NCBI GenBank assembly: GCA_017510405.1 | Contig: JAFWNG010000040.1 | Span: forward strand, 62,001-126,000 | Length of the DNA: 64,000 nucleotides | Direction of reading: 5' to 3' | DNA from: Solobacterium sp. | Lineage (GTDB): Bacteria; Bacillota_I; Bacilli_A; Erysipelotrichales; Erysipelotrichaceae | Shown: piece after piece, positions 46,012 to 54,204 of the stretch | Numbering within the stretch: position 1 is the stretch's first letter | Layout of the letters: each line of letters starts with the position of its first letter | Made by a program: the position numbers and the translations under genes | The notes under the pieces: model-generated | Database searches by the model: none | Told to the model about the DNA's origin: nothing | Seen by the model: only the letters and a program-made list of their open reading frames with translations

Positions 46012-47913
46012 AAGAAGGGGATAAAAAGAATACTCGCTCTGTTCGCCTGTCTTACAGTGCTTGCGGGCAGCGGTAATATACATAAAGTACAGGCAGAAGG
46101 AGAGACTGTCCGGATCCTGTTTACCAGTGATCTGAACGACCATATACTCAATTCCGGTTCTGTGATCGCATCTGTGGATGCGGAGGGAAAAGTAACGCGT
46201 GAGACCGTGGCTGCGGGCGGCTATGCCTTCCTGGCCAAGGTCATTGCCAACAACAGAACAGATAACAGTGTACTGGTCGACGCCGGAAACTTCTCCAACG
46301 GTCAGGGCTTTGACTTCCTGAATACTGAGAAGGCACCGGATCTTACTCTGCTTGGTCTTATGGGATATGACGCATGCACCCTTGGCAGACAGGAATTCCT
46401 GTCCGGTGTACAGGCAATGACATACATGCTGCGGGCGGCCGAAAAAACGCCGCAGATCGTCATGGCAAATATCACTGCGGAAGAAACAGAAGCCGGCCAG
46501 CTGTACGGCGCCGCGGTAAACGACGGCCTTATCAGCAGCTATACGATCGTGGAAAAGGGCGGCATTAAGATCGGTATCTTCGGCATTATGGATGAAGCGG
46601 AAGGACAGACACTCCGCAGTGACGGCAATGTTTCCGTAGGTGATGCGGAGCACGCTGCCCGTGAGACGGTCGAAGCACTGAAGAAGGAAGGCGCCCAGGT
46701 CATCATCTGTCTGGATCACGGCGCAGATCCTGCTTCACAGATCGCATCCAAAGTATCCGGCATCGATGTACTGGTTTGTTCCAATCACTATGCAAAGACG
46801 GAAGAACCGGTCAAAGCCGGTGACACGCTTGTTGTATCCGCCGGATTCAACGGCTGGTATCTGGGTGTTCTGGATATCGATGTAAATACCAAAGAAGCAG
46901 TCAGCTATAAGCTGGATCCGGTTACCAAAGATTCCGGATATATCCCTGCAGTCTCAAATAAGGCAGTGGAATACTGGAACAATATGAATGACGATTACCT
47001 GAAAGGCTCCGGTTACGGTAATGCCTCGGTTGTTGCCGTTAATGCCATTAAGTTCCAGGACATCCGTGAGAATTATACCGAGTTCGGCAATAACAATACG
47101 GCAGATATCATTACGGATTCCTATGTACGTGCCCTGAACTATGTATCCGACAACTATTCGTTCGCAATCGGAATCACGGACAAGGCAAATGTCGGCGATG
47201 CGCTTCCGGAGGGCAATATTACGATCCGTGAGATCATGGAAACAATTGCATCCGGCCGCGGCTATGACGGCGATCCCGGTGTTTCGCTTCTGCAGGTCTA
47301 TATGACCGGCAAGGATCTCCGCGCACTGTGTGAATACGATGTATCGATCGCCCGTGATAATTACCCGGATGAACAGATGTATTTCAGCGGTATGAAATAT
47401 GTCTACAGTGATAAACGTTCCGACCTCAACAAAGTGGAGGAAGTCTACGCACAGGAAGCGAAGGGATACTGGGTTCCCGTAACGAATTCCAAGTATTACC
47501 GGGTCGTTCTCAATCGTGAGATCGCGGAACGGAAAGATCTTATCAAAGAGCGTTCTGACGGCTATCTGGATGTAAATTTCTATTATGCCAATCATGCCCC
47601 GATTACCCAGTTTGAGACAGCAGTCCTGCAGGTCGATCAGAAGGAATGCAAGCCGTGGGTCGGCATGGTCATGGAACTGGAAGAAGCTTACCGCACTGAC
47701 AGCGGTCAGCCGTTCATTATCTCCGCATACAGATATGCACGTGACTGCAAGAAAGAAGATGTTGATCCGGAACTCTGGGACCGCTTTAAGAATCCTTCTG
47801 ACCGTGCCATTGAAACATACAAGAACTGGTGCATCGGTATTATCGCAGCCTGGGCAGCCTGGAAGACCGCAGCATTTATCTGGAACAGATATAAGCTCAA
47901 AAAGTCAGTTTAG
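46012..47913 (+). CDS. Exported metallophosphatase/5'-nucleotidase relative with altered active site
   Basis: The start at 46012 follows GAGAGG. The 633-residue protein has a signal peptide (KRILALFACLTVLAGSG) and a two-domain 5'-nucleotidase layout: a calcineurin-like N-terminal half and a C-terminal nucleotidase domain (ENYTEFGNNNTADIITDSYV, then ANVGDALPEGNITIREIMET). A hydrophobic segment near the end (WCIGIIAAWAAWKTAAFIW) anchors it. Metal motifs are changed: TSDLNDH for TNDxHG, VDAGNF for DAGD, LGRQEF for GNHEFD. Phosphatase activity is therefore doubtful; a binding or surface role is more likely. Confidence 0.8.
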   Translation, partial: KKGIKRILALFACLTVLAGSGNIHKVQAEGETVRILFTSDLNDHILNSGSVIASVDAEGKVTRETVAAGGYAFLAKVIANNRTDNSVLVDAGNFSNGQGFDFLNTEKAPDLTLLGLMGYDACTLGRQEFLSGVQAMTYMLRAAEKTPQIVMANITAEETEAGQLYGAAVNDGLISSYTIVEKGGIKIGIFGIMDEAEGQTLRSDGNVSVGDAEHAARETVEALKKEGAQVIICLDHGADPASQIASKVSGIDVLVCSNHYAKTEEPVKAGDTLVVSAGFNGWYLGVLDIDVNTKEAVSYKLDPVTKDSGYIPAVSNKAVEYWNNMNDDYLKGSGYGNASVVAVNAIKFQDIRENYTEFGNNNTADIITDSYVRALNYVSDNYSFAIGITDKANVGDALPEGNITIREIMETIASGRGYDGDPGVSLLQVYMTGKDLRALCEYDVSIARDNYPDEQMYFSGMKYVYSDKRSDLNKVEEVYAQEAKGYWVPVTNSKYYRVVLNREIAERKDLIKERSDGYLDVNFYYANHAPITQFETAVLQVDQKECKPWVGMVMELEEAYRTDSGQPFIISAYRYARDCKKEDVDPELWDRFKNPSDRAIETYKNWCIGIIAAWAAWKTAAFIWNRYKLKKSV

Positions 47914-47921
47914 TATCTAAA

Positions 47922-47986
47922 AAGAAAACCTTCTGTATTTCATCATTACTGATCTGTCAATGATGAGGATACAGAAGGTTTTTCTT
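47922..47986. terminator. Strong hairpin terminator before the CRISPR array
   Basis: AACCTTCTGTAT / ATACAGAAGGTT arms with further inner pairs; T run on the plus side and A run on the other, so it can work both ways: after the nucleotidase gene and at the distal end of the minus-strand array. Confidence 0.85.
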
Positions 47987-48039
47987 TGTCTCAAAGATAA
48001 AAGAGTATTTCCTGCATAGAAGAATACTGTACCTTAAGG

Positions 48040-48293
48040 TATTCAATTCCTTATAGGAAAGCGTGGACTAATCCTAGTGATTGTACTGATTATAAGTATG
48101 TTCAGCAACCTGTTTCAATTCCTTATAGGAAAGCGTGGACTGGAAGTGGTGAGAGTCCACTACTACGCTTTGGGCCCAAACAAGAGGTTTCAATTCCTTA
48201 TAGGAAAGCGTGGACACGAATACACCATCTACGAAGACGAGCGTGAGGTCCTCGGCGAGGGCTGGTTTCAATTCCTTATAGGAAAGCGTGGAC
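48040..48293 (-). CRISPR. Three-spacer CRISPR array, transcribed from the minus strand
   Basis: Four 29-base repeats at 48040-48068, 48112-48140, 48187-48215 and 48265-48293; spacers of 43, 46 and 49 bases. In the plus sense the repeat is GTTTCAATTCCTTATAGG plus AAAGCGTGGAC. On the minus strand it ends in ATTGAAAC, the standard 8-base crRNA handle, after a TTCCT-ATA-AGGAA hairpin suited to Cas6. The leftmost repeat differs at its two minus-strand 3' bases, as expected at the leader-distal end. A promoter on the right side supports the same direction. Long spacers are usual for type III. Confidence 0.95.
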
Positions 48294-48320
48294 TAAGGTA
48301 AAAAGCTTACCTTTAAGAAC

Positions 48321-48329
48321 AGTATAACA
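48321..48329 (-). promoter_or_regulatory. Extended -10 promoter of the CRISPR array
   Basis: On the minus strand TGTTATACT (48329-48321) lies about 28 bases before the first repeat. The next bases form an AAGGTAA/TTACCTT hairpin that would begin the pre-crRNA. The same 10-base ATGTTATACT precedes cas10. Confidence 0.6.
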
Positions 48330-48425
48330 TAAAGAGTTACGATAAAAATCATTAGATACCATAGACAGAACTGCAGATATTCCTTGATGTTAAGATACAT
48401 GGCTCAGTAATAGTATTCAAATAAA

Positions 48426-48575
48426 GGGTGGTTATGTACGCCGGAAAGGGAACTGCTTGAATATCAAAACCTGTATGCAGAGTATTCTGACATGTTGGCG
48501 TTTATTCGCCGATATGGACAGAACGAAACTGCGAAAAAGCACATAGATATGATAATATCTCCGCCCTTTATGTGA
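48426..48575 (+). pseudogene. Possible small-gene remnant between array and cas10
   Basis: The frame reads ELLEYQNLYAEYSDMLAFIR, then RYGQNETAKKHIDMIISPPF, which looks protein-like. It has no start codon in frame; an ATG at 48434 with a GGGTGG before it is one base out of frame. A single-base shift would join them. The rest of the 48294-48737 gap holds promoters only. Confidence 0.35.
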
Positions 48576-48589
48576 TAAAGCCTATTCAA

Positions 48590-48598
48590 TGTTATACT
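48590..48598 (+). promoter_or_regulatory. Extended -10 promoter of the cas operon
   Basis: TGTTATACT at 48590-48598, with no clear -35 box; it leaves a leader of about 135 bases before cas10. It matches the array promoter over ATGTTATACT. Confidence 0.5.
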
Positions 48599-48737
48599 TA
48601 TTATTGTTTATAAGAATACCACCAAGTGTCATGGTTTCATTCATTACATCACAACGTATTACATTGAAAATTATTGAGAAACAGAGCAGTACAGAATAAT
48701 GAAAAAACAGAATAATCGGGAAACGGGGGAGTAACAA

Positions 48738-50258
48738 ATGGACAGGTATCTCGCAATCATTGAGGTGTCTCAGAAACAGCGGTTTATTTTTTCTTCGAAT
48801 AAGCTGTCACAGAATATTGGGGCATCGATCATCATCCGTGAAATAACGGAGATGATTCCCAGAAAACACTGTACGGACGAAGAAGTTTTCTTCGTTGGCG
48901 GCGGTAAGTCCGTTTATGAATTTGACTCGGAAGAGCGGGCAAAAGAGTTCATTTCATGTGTCAGCGAAGAGGCAATTGAACAGTATCCGGGTGTGGAAGT
49001 CTTTATGGCTTTGCAGAAATACGAAGCAGAGAAAGAAAGAGTGCTGGATGCAGTAAACAAACTGTATTCCAATCTTGAGAAAAAGAAGAGCATCCGGAAA
49101 AGCAGTTTTGTCATCCAGAGTATGGGCATCACACAGCTGAGTGAGAACACAAATAAACCGGTCATTGTCGGGACAGACGGGTTGTCTGCGGAAGAATTTG
49201 CGAAAGAAAAGGCCGCCCGTAGCAAACGCCAGAAAGCAGCGTATGCGGATCTTCTTCCGGAAGATGAAAAATACGAGTTTGCCATGGAATTTGAAGATCT
49301 TGGCGGAACGAAGCACACCAAGAGTTATATCGGTGTTATTGCTCTGGACGGAAACCGGATGGACAAGAAGTTTACGCATTTCCGAAATGCATATGAAAAG
49401 AGATATGAAAAGGCGTCTGCGGCAGATGACATATATGCATTGAACTGTGAGTATAAAAAAGCATACAGAAATCTGAGTGAAACCATTGAACGGGTCTACC
49501 GTCTTGCCGTCAGGGCGACCAATACAGAAATTGCATCACGGCTGGATGAAATGTATGAAAACAAGAAACTGACAAAGAATAAGAAAGACGGAAAAGTGAT
49601 ACTTCCGTTCCGGCCTCTGATCGCGGCCGGCGACGATATCTGCATCGTGACCGACGGAAGAATTGCTCTGCTGTATACAGAGATCCTGCTGAACAACATA
49701 AAAACGATCGGTGACCGGGAACTTGCGCAGATACCGGGCTTCCGGTTTGAAATGCGCGCCTGTGCAGGCATCACGCTGATTTCGGGACACTATCCGTTCT
49801 TCCGGGCACATGAACTGGCGGAAGAACTTGCTTCGAACGCAAAGAAACAGCTGCCGGACGATGACGCTTCAGATACGTGCGTTATGGACTTCCATATCGT
49901 GCAGGGAGAGATCGAAGGATCTCTGTCAGAGATTCGGAAGACGAAATACGATTCTTCCCGGATGACCGCAAAGCCGTACTTCATCGAATTCCCCAGTACA
50001 TTTAACGAAAAGCAGAAGAATGAGGCGCATACGCTGGAACAGCTCAAAGCGTGTATTCGCTATCTGAAAAAAGCAGATGTCGGCAGAGGAATACTGAAAG
50101 AGTACAGAGATGCATTGACCAGTGGTGAACAGGCAATGCGGGCATATCTGAATGAGAAGAGAATGACGAAGATCCTCGGCAAATACGAAAGAGGACTTGC
50201 ATTCGACGCAATTGAAACGATGGATATCTATTACGGCGTGGAGGATATACGGAAATGA
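48738..50258 (+). CDS. cas10: Cas10 of type III-D, without HD domain, AGDD cyclase motif
   Basis: The 506-residue protein has two palm-like halves: FFVGGGKSVYEF (about 51-62), then YIGVIALDGNRMDK (197-210) and PLIAAGDDICIVTDG (293-307). The last is the cyclase GGDD motif with the first Gly changed to Ala; both Asps are kept, so cyclic oligoadenylate synthesis is likely. There is no N-terminal HD nuclease (no HD motif in the first 150 residues), which shortens it compared with the usual 700-900. So target DNA cutting is not expected and signalling should be the main output. GGGGGAG precedes the ATG. It overlaps the next gene by 4 bases. Confidence 0.85.
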   Translation: MDRYLAIIEVSQKQRFIFSSNKLSQNIGASIIIREITEMIPRKHCTDEEVFFVGGGKSVYEFDSEERAKEFISCVSEEAIEQYPGVEVFMALQKYEAEKERVLDAVNKLYSNLEKKKSIRKSSFVIQSMGITQLSENTNKPVIVGTDGLSAEEFAKEKAARSKRQKAAYADLLPEDEKYEFAMEFEDLGGTKHTKSYIGVIALDGNRMDKKFTHFRNAYEKRYEKASAADDIYALNCEYKKAYRNLSETIERVYRLAVRATNTEIASRLDEMYENKKLTKNKKDGKVILPFRPLIAAGDDICIVTDGRIALLYTEILLNNIKTIGDRELAQIPGFRFEMRACAGITLISGHYPFFRAHELAEELASNAKKQLPDDDASDTCVMDFHIVQGEIEGSLSEIRKTKYDSSRMTAKPYFIEFPSTFNEKQKNEAHTLEQLKACIRYLKKADVGRGILKEYRDALTSGEQAMRAYLNEKRMTKILGKYERGLAFDAIETMDIYYGVEDIRK

Positions 50259-50920
50259 GAGAATATCAGATCTCCATAGAATTACTGTCAGATACAATGC
50301 CCGGAAGCGGTGAATCTGTTCCGGGTACGATCGACAGTGATATTCGTTACGATTCCTATGGAATACCCTATATGAACGCAAAAACACTGAAAGGACATCT
50401 CCGGGAACAGATGGAGATGATCACAGCGTATGCCGCAGATATGAAAGACTATCCGGTCCGTGAACTGCTTGGTTCCTCTGATAAGGAGGCTGAAAAGAAA
50501 CAGGGACGTCTGAAATTTACCGATGTCACGCTGGGCAGAGGGATCCGCTCAGCGATACAGAATGCGATCGATACAGCTGAGCAGGATGCACGTGCGCACA
50601 AAAAAGAAAATACGATCGTGACAGCGAACGATATTATCAACGCACTGACGCTGACCGCTTCGTATACCAGCATCGAACGGAAAACAGGTATCGTAAAAGC
50701 ACATTCCTTACGCAGAGAACGGATCCTGCAGAAAGGGCTCACGTTATATTCGACGCTGTATTTCGATACAGATGGAATGATGGAAGAAGAAATCAACAGA
50801 GCAGAGACACTGCTGGATATGTCTGTGCGTGCCATCCAGCATATCGGAACACATAAATCAAAAGGAATGGGACATGTGCGCTGCCGTCTGAAGTCAGCCG
50901 GGGAGGAACAGAACGTATGA
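50255..50920 (+). CDS. Cas7 (Csm3-like) backbone RAMP, single domain
   Basis: The 221-residue protein has the Cas7-type opening with GSGES (about 17-21), then GTIDSDIRYDSYGIPYMNAK, where the Asp before the GxPY segment (27 or 29) is in the position of the RNA-cutting Asp of Csm3. The Gly-rich loop HIGTHKSKGMGHVR (about 195-208) binds crRNA. It should coat the guide and may cut target RNA at 6-base steps. ATGA overlaps on both sides show tight coupling. Confidence 0.8.
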   Translation: MREYQISIELLSDTMPGSGESVPGTIDSDIRYDSYGIPYMNAKTLKGHLREQMEMITAYAADMKDYPVRELLGSSDKEAEKKQGRLKFTDVTLGRGIRSAIQNAIDTAEQDARAHKKENTIVTANDIINALTLTASYTSIERKTGIVKAHSLRRERILQKGLTLYSTLYFDTDGMMEEEINRAETLLDMSVRAIQHIGTHKSKGMGHVRCRLKSAGEEQNV

Positions 50921-52530
50921 CGTTATATATCCGTTATCAGCTCAGTCTGAATGAACCGGTGCGCATGGGAATGGCCGGAAATCAGGAAGGAACAGCAGCG
51001 ATGCCGTACATCGCCGGTTCCTCGGTCCGTGGTGCGCTTATAGGCCAATATATCCGGGAGTACTATCCGGAACGTACGGATGATCTCAGTAAAGATGCGG
51101 CTGTACGGAAGGAATTATTTACCGGTACACGCTTTACGGATGCGTATCTCCACGCGGAGGGAAGAGATCTGATTCCTGTTCCAAATGTCTACTATGTGGA
51201 TAAGCACAGAAAACGTGAGGCAGAGAAGAAGAAAGCAGACCGTTTCCCGGTACATTCCTGTATCCGTGATATTCCTGCGGAAGGCGAACAGAGGCAGGGA
51301 GCCGGCGGTTTCTGCCTTCTGAATGGAAATGAATTCACTGTTATACCGGTACGGAAATGCGCAAATCTGCATATCGGGACCGAAGAGAAAACGATGTTCC
51401 GCTATGAAGCAATTGACCGGGACCAGATCTTTACCGGTTATATACAGTGTGAGAATGACATGATCAAAGACCGGTGGATGAAAGTGCTGGATAACTGCGT
51501 CCTCTATGTCGGCGGCTCGAAAGGCAGCGGATATGGACGCTGTCATATCCAATGCGGCGAAGTCTGTTCGTATGACCGTATGCTGGAACAGTACGGAATC
51601 AAACGGAAGCCGCAGAAAAACACGTTTACCGTATATGCCTTATCACGGCTGGCGCTTCTGGATCCGTCCGGCAGCCCGGCAGGAGAGATCGATACCGGGT
51701 ATCTGGAAGAAATGCTGGGCGTACGAAATGTGCGTCTGGAACAGGCATCGGTATCTTCCGAGATCGTTACTTCGTTCAATCATACATGGAAAGCAGGGCA
51801 GGTCCTGCAGAGTACGGTTTCCCCGGGCACGCATTATCTCTATTCCTGTGAGGGAGAGGTCAGTGCGGACGCAGCCCGGAAGCTGGAAGAACGCGGCGTA
51901 GGAATGCGTAAAGAAGAGGGATTCGGACGAATTCTGATCAATGCGGACTTCTCACAGAACATGTGCGCAGTATATGAAGCCGGAAAAACAGTCACAAAGA
52001 GAGAACCGATGACGGCAGAAGAGGAAGCGCTGTACCATCTCATTCAGCAGCGTGTCAACCGGCGCAGGATCCTGACCCGGATCAATACCGCAGCCATGGA
52101 CTGCATGGAACATTCTCCGAAACTTGCCAGAACAGTGAGCCGGACGCAGATCAGCGGTCTGTATTCCGCATTGGAAAAAGCACTGCTCTGCAGTGATGAC
52201 CGACAGGGAATTCGGATCCTGAATACTTACATGCGTTCCCTGAAAATGGAGGATAATGAGGAACGGTTTAAGAATAAAAATGTTGAACAGACTTACACAC
52301 AGCCGGTCTTCAATATTGCATATCAGAACTATTCACTTCAGCAGCTGATCACCAGTGTCTGCTCTGACAAAGACCGCTACAGTCAGTGGGATTCCGGAAT
52401 CGCTTCACTGCCTCTGTGGCAGGATTCGAAAAAAGAAGATAATACACTGTCGGAATTCCGTAAGAAAGCAGTCTATTTATCCGATATCCTGTATACACTT
52501 CTCCGGAAAGAAGGAGGGAAAAAGGCATGA
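50917..52530 (+). CDS. csx10: Csx10-type RAMP (Cas5-like), type III-D marker
   Basis: The 537-residue protein opens with IRYQLSLNEPVRMG, followed by MPYIAGSSVRGALIGQYI, a pattern of Csx10. Two glycine loops are visible: YVGGSKGSGYGRCHI (about 197-211) and VGMRKEEGFGRILI (about 327-340), so it has two RAMP-like folds plus a helical C-terminus. In III-D it holds the 5' handle of the crRNA in the place of Cas5/Csm4. Its stop overlaps the next start. Confidence 0.8.
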   Translation: MTLYIRYQLSLNEPVRMGMAGNQEGTAAMPYIAGSSVRGALIGQYIREYYPERTDDLSKDAAVRKELFTGTRFTDAYLHAEGRDLIPVPNVYYVDKHRKREAEKKKADRFPVHSCIRDIPAEGEQRQGAGGFCLLNGNEFTVIPVRKCANLHIGTEEKTMFRYEAIDRDQIFTGYIQCENDMIKDRWMKVLDNCVLYVGGSKGSGYGRCHIQCGEVCSYDRMLEQYGIKRKPQKNTFTVYALSRLALLDPSGSPAGEIDTGYLEEMLGVRNVRLEQASVSSEIVTSFNHTWKAGQVLQSTVSPGTHYLYSCEGEVSADAARKLEERGVGMRKEEGFGRILINADFSQNMCAVYEAGKTVTKREPMTAEEEALYHLIQQRVNRRRILTRINTAAMDCMEHSPKLARTVSRTQISGLYSALEKALLCSDDRQGIRILNTYMRSLKMEDNEERFKNKNVEQTYTQPVFNIAYQNYSLQQLITSVCSDKDRYSQWDSGIASLPLWQDSKKEDNTLSEFRKKAVYLSDILYTLLRKEGGKKA

Positions 52531-53813
52531 TGTACCCATTCGTCTTTTATGGAAGAATTCATATGACTTCCGTCAGTATCCTTCATATCGGCGGTGATTC
52601 CGAAGAGAATTTTGAACTGGCAGTAAACGGCGACAGGCAGTTCATCATTCCGGCTTCCGGTCTTGTGGGATGTATCCGGCATTATCTGGAATCAGAGAAT
52701 AAAACAGCCGCGAATAGTTTCTTCGGCGACCAGGATCATATCGGCAGGGCATATGTATATGACGCAGTCCTGAATCAGTATTCCGGTCTTGAAACAAGAA
52801 ACGGTATTGAGATCGACCGGAAATACGGTACTGCCAAAAAGGGAAAACTCTATACAAGATACTATCTTGCGGAAGGAACGAAGACCTGCATCGAGATGAA
52901 AGTCTACTGCAGGTCCCGGGAAGAGTTCAAAAACCTGTTCTGTAAGATCGCTGACGGGATCGAAGCAGGAGGCATTGCTTTCGGCGCAAACCGTTCAAAC
53001 GGCGCCGGCTGCTTCAAAGTGGATTCCGCGGAATACCGGATCCTGGATCTGCAGAAAGCAGAGGATCTGGAAACATATCTGGCAGATGATCCGAAATGGA
53101 AAGGCAGTTCCTATACTCCTGTCTCAGCATCCCCGTCCCTGAACAATACATTTGTACTGGAAGCGGAAATACCAAACGGACTTCTGGTCAAAGACGGTGA
53201 GAAGCACCGCGGCATCAACAGTATGAATATCGTACGGATCGTGAACGGCAAAGAACAGGCGTACATTCCGGGCACGACGATCAAGGGACTCATGAAAGCA
53301 CAGGCAGACCGGATCCTGAAATACTACGGATGGGAGCCGTCTCTGCTGGCATCGATCTTTGGAAGTGATCCGCAGGGGACGCCGACAAAAGGACATGTTT
53401 TTGTGAGCGATGTTGATATTACATCTGCCTGTAAAAGAATCTATACCCGCAATAAGATCGACCGTCTGAAGGGTTCCGGCATCAACGGCGGTCTGATCAT
53501 GGAGGAAGTACTGTCCACAAAAGAAGGAAAGACGATATCCATCGCTGTCCGGATCGATCCGTATATGGAACCGGAACTGCAGAGGATCGCCCGCATCCTT
53601 GTTTATCTGGCATTACGGGACCTTGGCGCAGGCTACCTTTCCATCGGAAGCGGAAATAACGTCGGTTACGGACGGCTGCGCGGAACGAAGCTTTCCGTCG
53701 GCGAACAGGTCTGCACATTCAAATACAATGAAGACCAGGTCAGTATCGACATTCCAAACGGTCTGAAGGAAGAACTGGAACAGGATATTAATATCCTCCG
53801 GGGAGGCAAATAA
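52527..53813 (+). CDS. Tandem Cas7-Cas7 (Csm3-like) fusion
   Basis: The 428-residue protein carries two RAMP domains. The first has IIPASGLVGCIRHYLES and loop FGANRSNGAGCF (about 151-162); the second has YIPGTTIKGLMKAQADRIL, FVSDVDI and SIGSGNNVGYGRLRG (about 371-385). In the second half the segment INSMNIVRIVNGKEQAYIPG has Asn where Csm3 has its catalytic Asp, and the first half has no Asp at that site either, so one or both may not cut RNA. Fused Cas7 units are a known III-D/III-E trend. Overlaps csx10. Confidence 0.78.
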   Translation: MMYPFVFYGRIHMTSVSILHIGGDSEENFELAVNGDRQFIIPASGLVGCIRHYLESENKTAANSFFGDQDHIGRAYVYDAVLNQYSGLETRNGIEIDRKYGTAKKGKLYTRYYLAEGTKTCIEMKVYCRSREEFKNLFCKIADGIEAGGIAFGANRSNGAGCFKVDSAEYRILDLQKAEDLETYLADDPKWKGSSYTPVSASPSLNNTFVLEAEIPNGLLVKDGEKHRGINSMNIVRIVNGKEQAYIPGTTIKGLMKAQADRILKYYGWEPSLLASIFGSDPQGTPTKGHVFVSDVDITSACKRIYTRNKIDRLKGSGINGGLIMEEVLSTKEGKTISIAVRIDPYMEPELQRIARILVYLALRDLGAGYLSIGSGNNVGYGRLRGTKLSVGEQVCTFKYNEDQVSIDIPNGLKEELEQDINILRGGK

Positions 53814-53814
53814 A

Positions 53815-54204
53815 ATGAAACAGGTGTCAGTTAAGATCGAAGATGCACTCAATACGGAATACCTCTCTCAGGAGGGATATCAGTACGCATGGATCATGTC
53901 GGTCGGTTCTGTGGTGCTGAAGCCGGTCGAAGCAGTCATTTTCCCAGATCCGGATGAAATACTTGAAGCACGTATATTCACAAAGCAGAAAGAACTGCAT
54001 CTGTTCCGGTATGAAGAGGAACTGAAGTGCATCTGCACAATTACAGAAGATACCGATACTCTGTATACCGAAGAAGAACAGAAGCTGAGAAAACGCTTTG
54101 GGAAAAGCATTGTTCTGCGTCGCTTTATTACGCATGACGAAGACGGACTGGCGTATTTTGGAACGACCGTTCTTTGCGGCGCGGATCTTGGAGGTGAAAA
54201 ATGA
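53815..54204 (+). CDS. Csx19-like type III-D accessory protein
   Basis: The 129-residue protein has YAWIMSVGSVVLKPVEAVIF, EARIFTKQKELHLFRYEEEL and RRFITHDEDGLAYFGTTVLCG. The order of an EAR(L/I)F...LxLxR strand and a final DexGLxY strand matches what I recall of Csx19 (TIGR03984), found only in III-D loci. It is shorter than usual. It could bind the complex as a small subunit substitute, since no Cas11 is visible. It overlaps the next gene by 4 bases. Confidence 0.6.
   Translation: MKQVSVKIEDALNTEYLSQEGYQYAWIMSVGSVVLKPVEAVIFPDPDEILEARIFTKQKELHLFRYEEELKCICTITEDTDTLYTEEEQKLRKRFGKSIVLRRFITHDEDGLAYFGTTVLCGADLGGEK

Noticed and set aside
48074-48301. Open frames across the CRISPR array on both strands with repeated LIGKRG or LSYKELK
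   Set aside because: The repetition comes from the CRISPR repeat itself; no ribosome site.
48738-50258. HD nuclease in Cas10
   Set aside because: No His-Asp pair in the N-terminal 150 residues and no room for the domain.
53815-54204. Cas11 small subunit identity for the 129-residue protein
   Set aside because: Predicted to be beta-rich rather than the helical bundle of Cas11; Csx19-like fits better.
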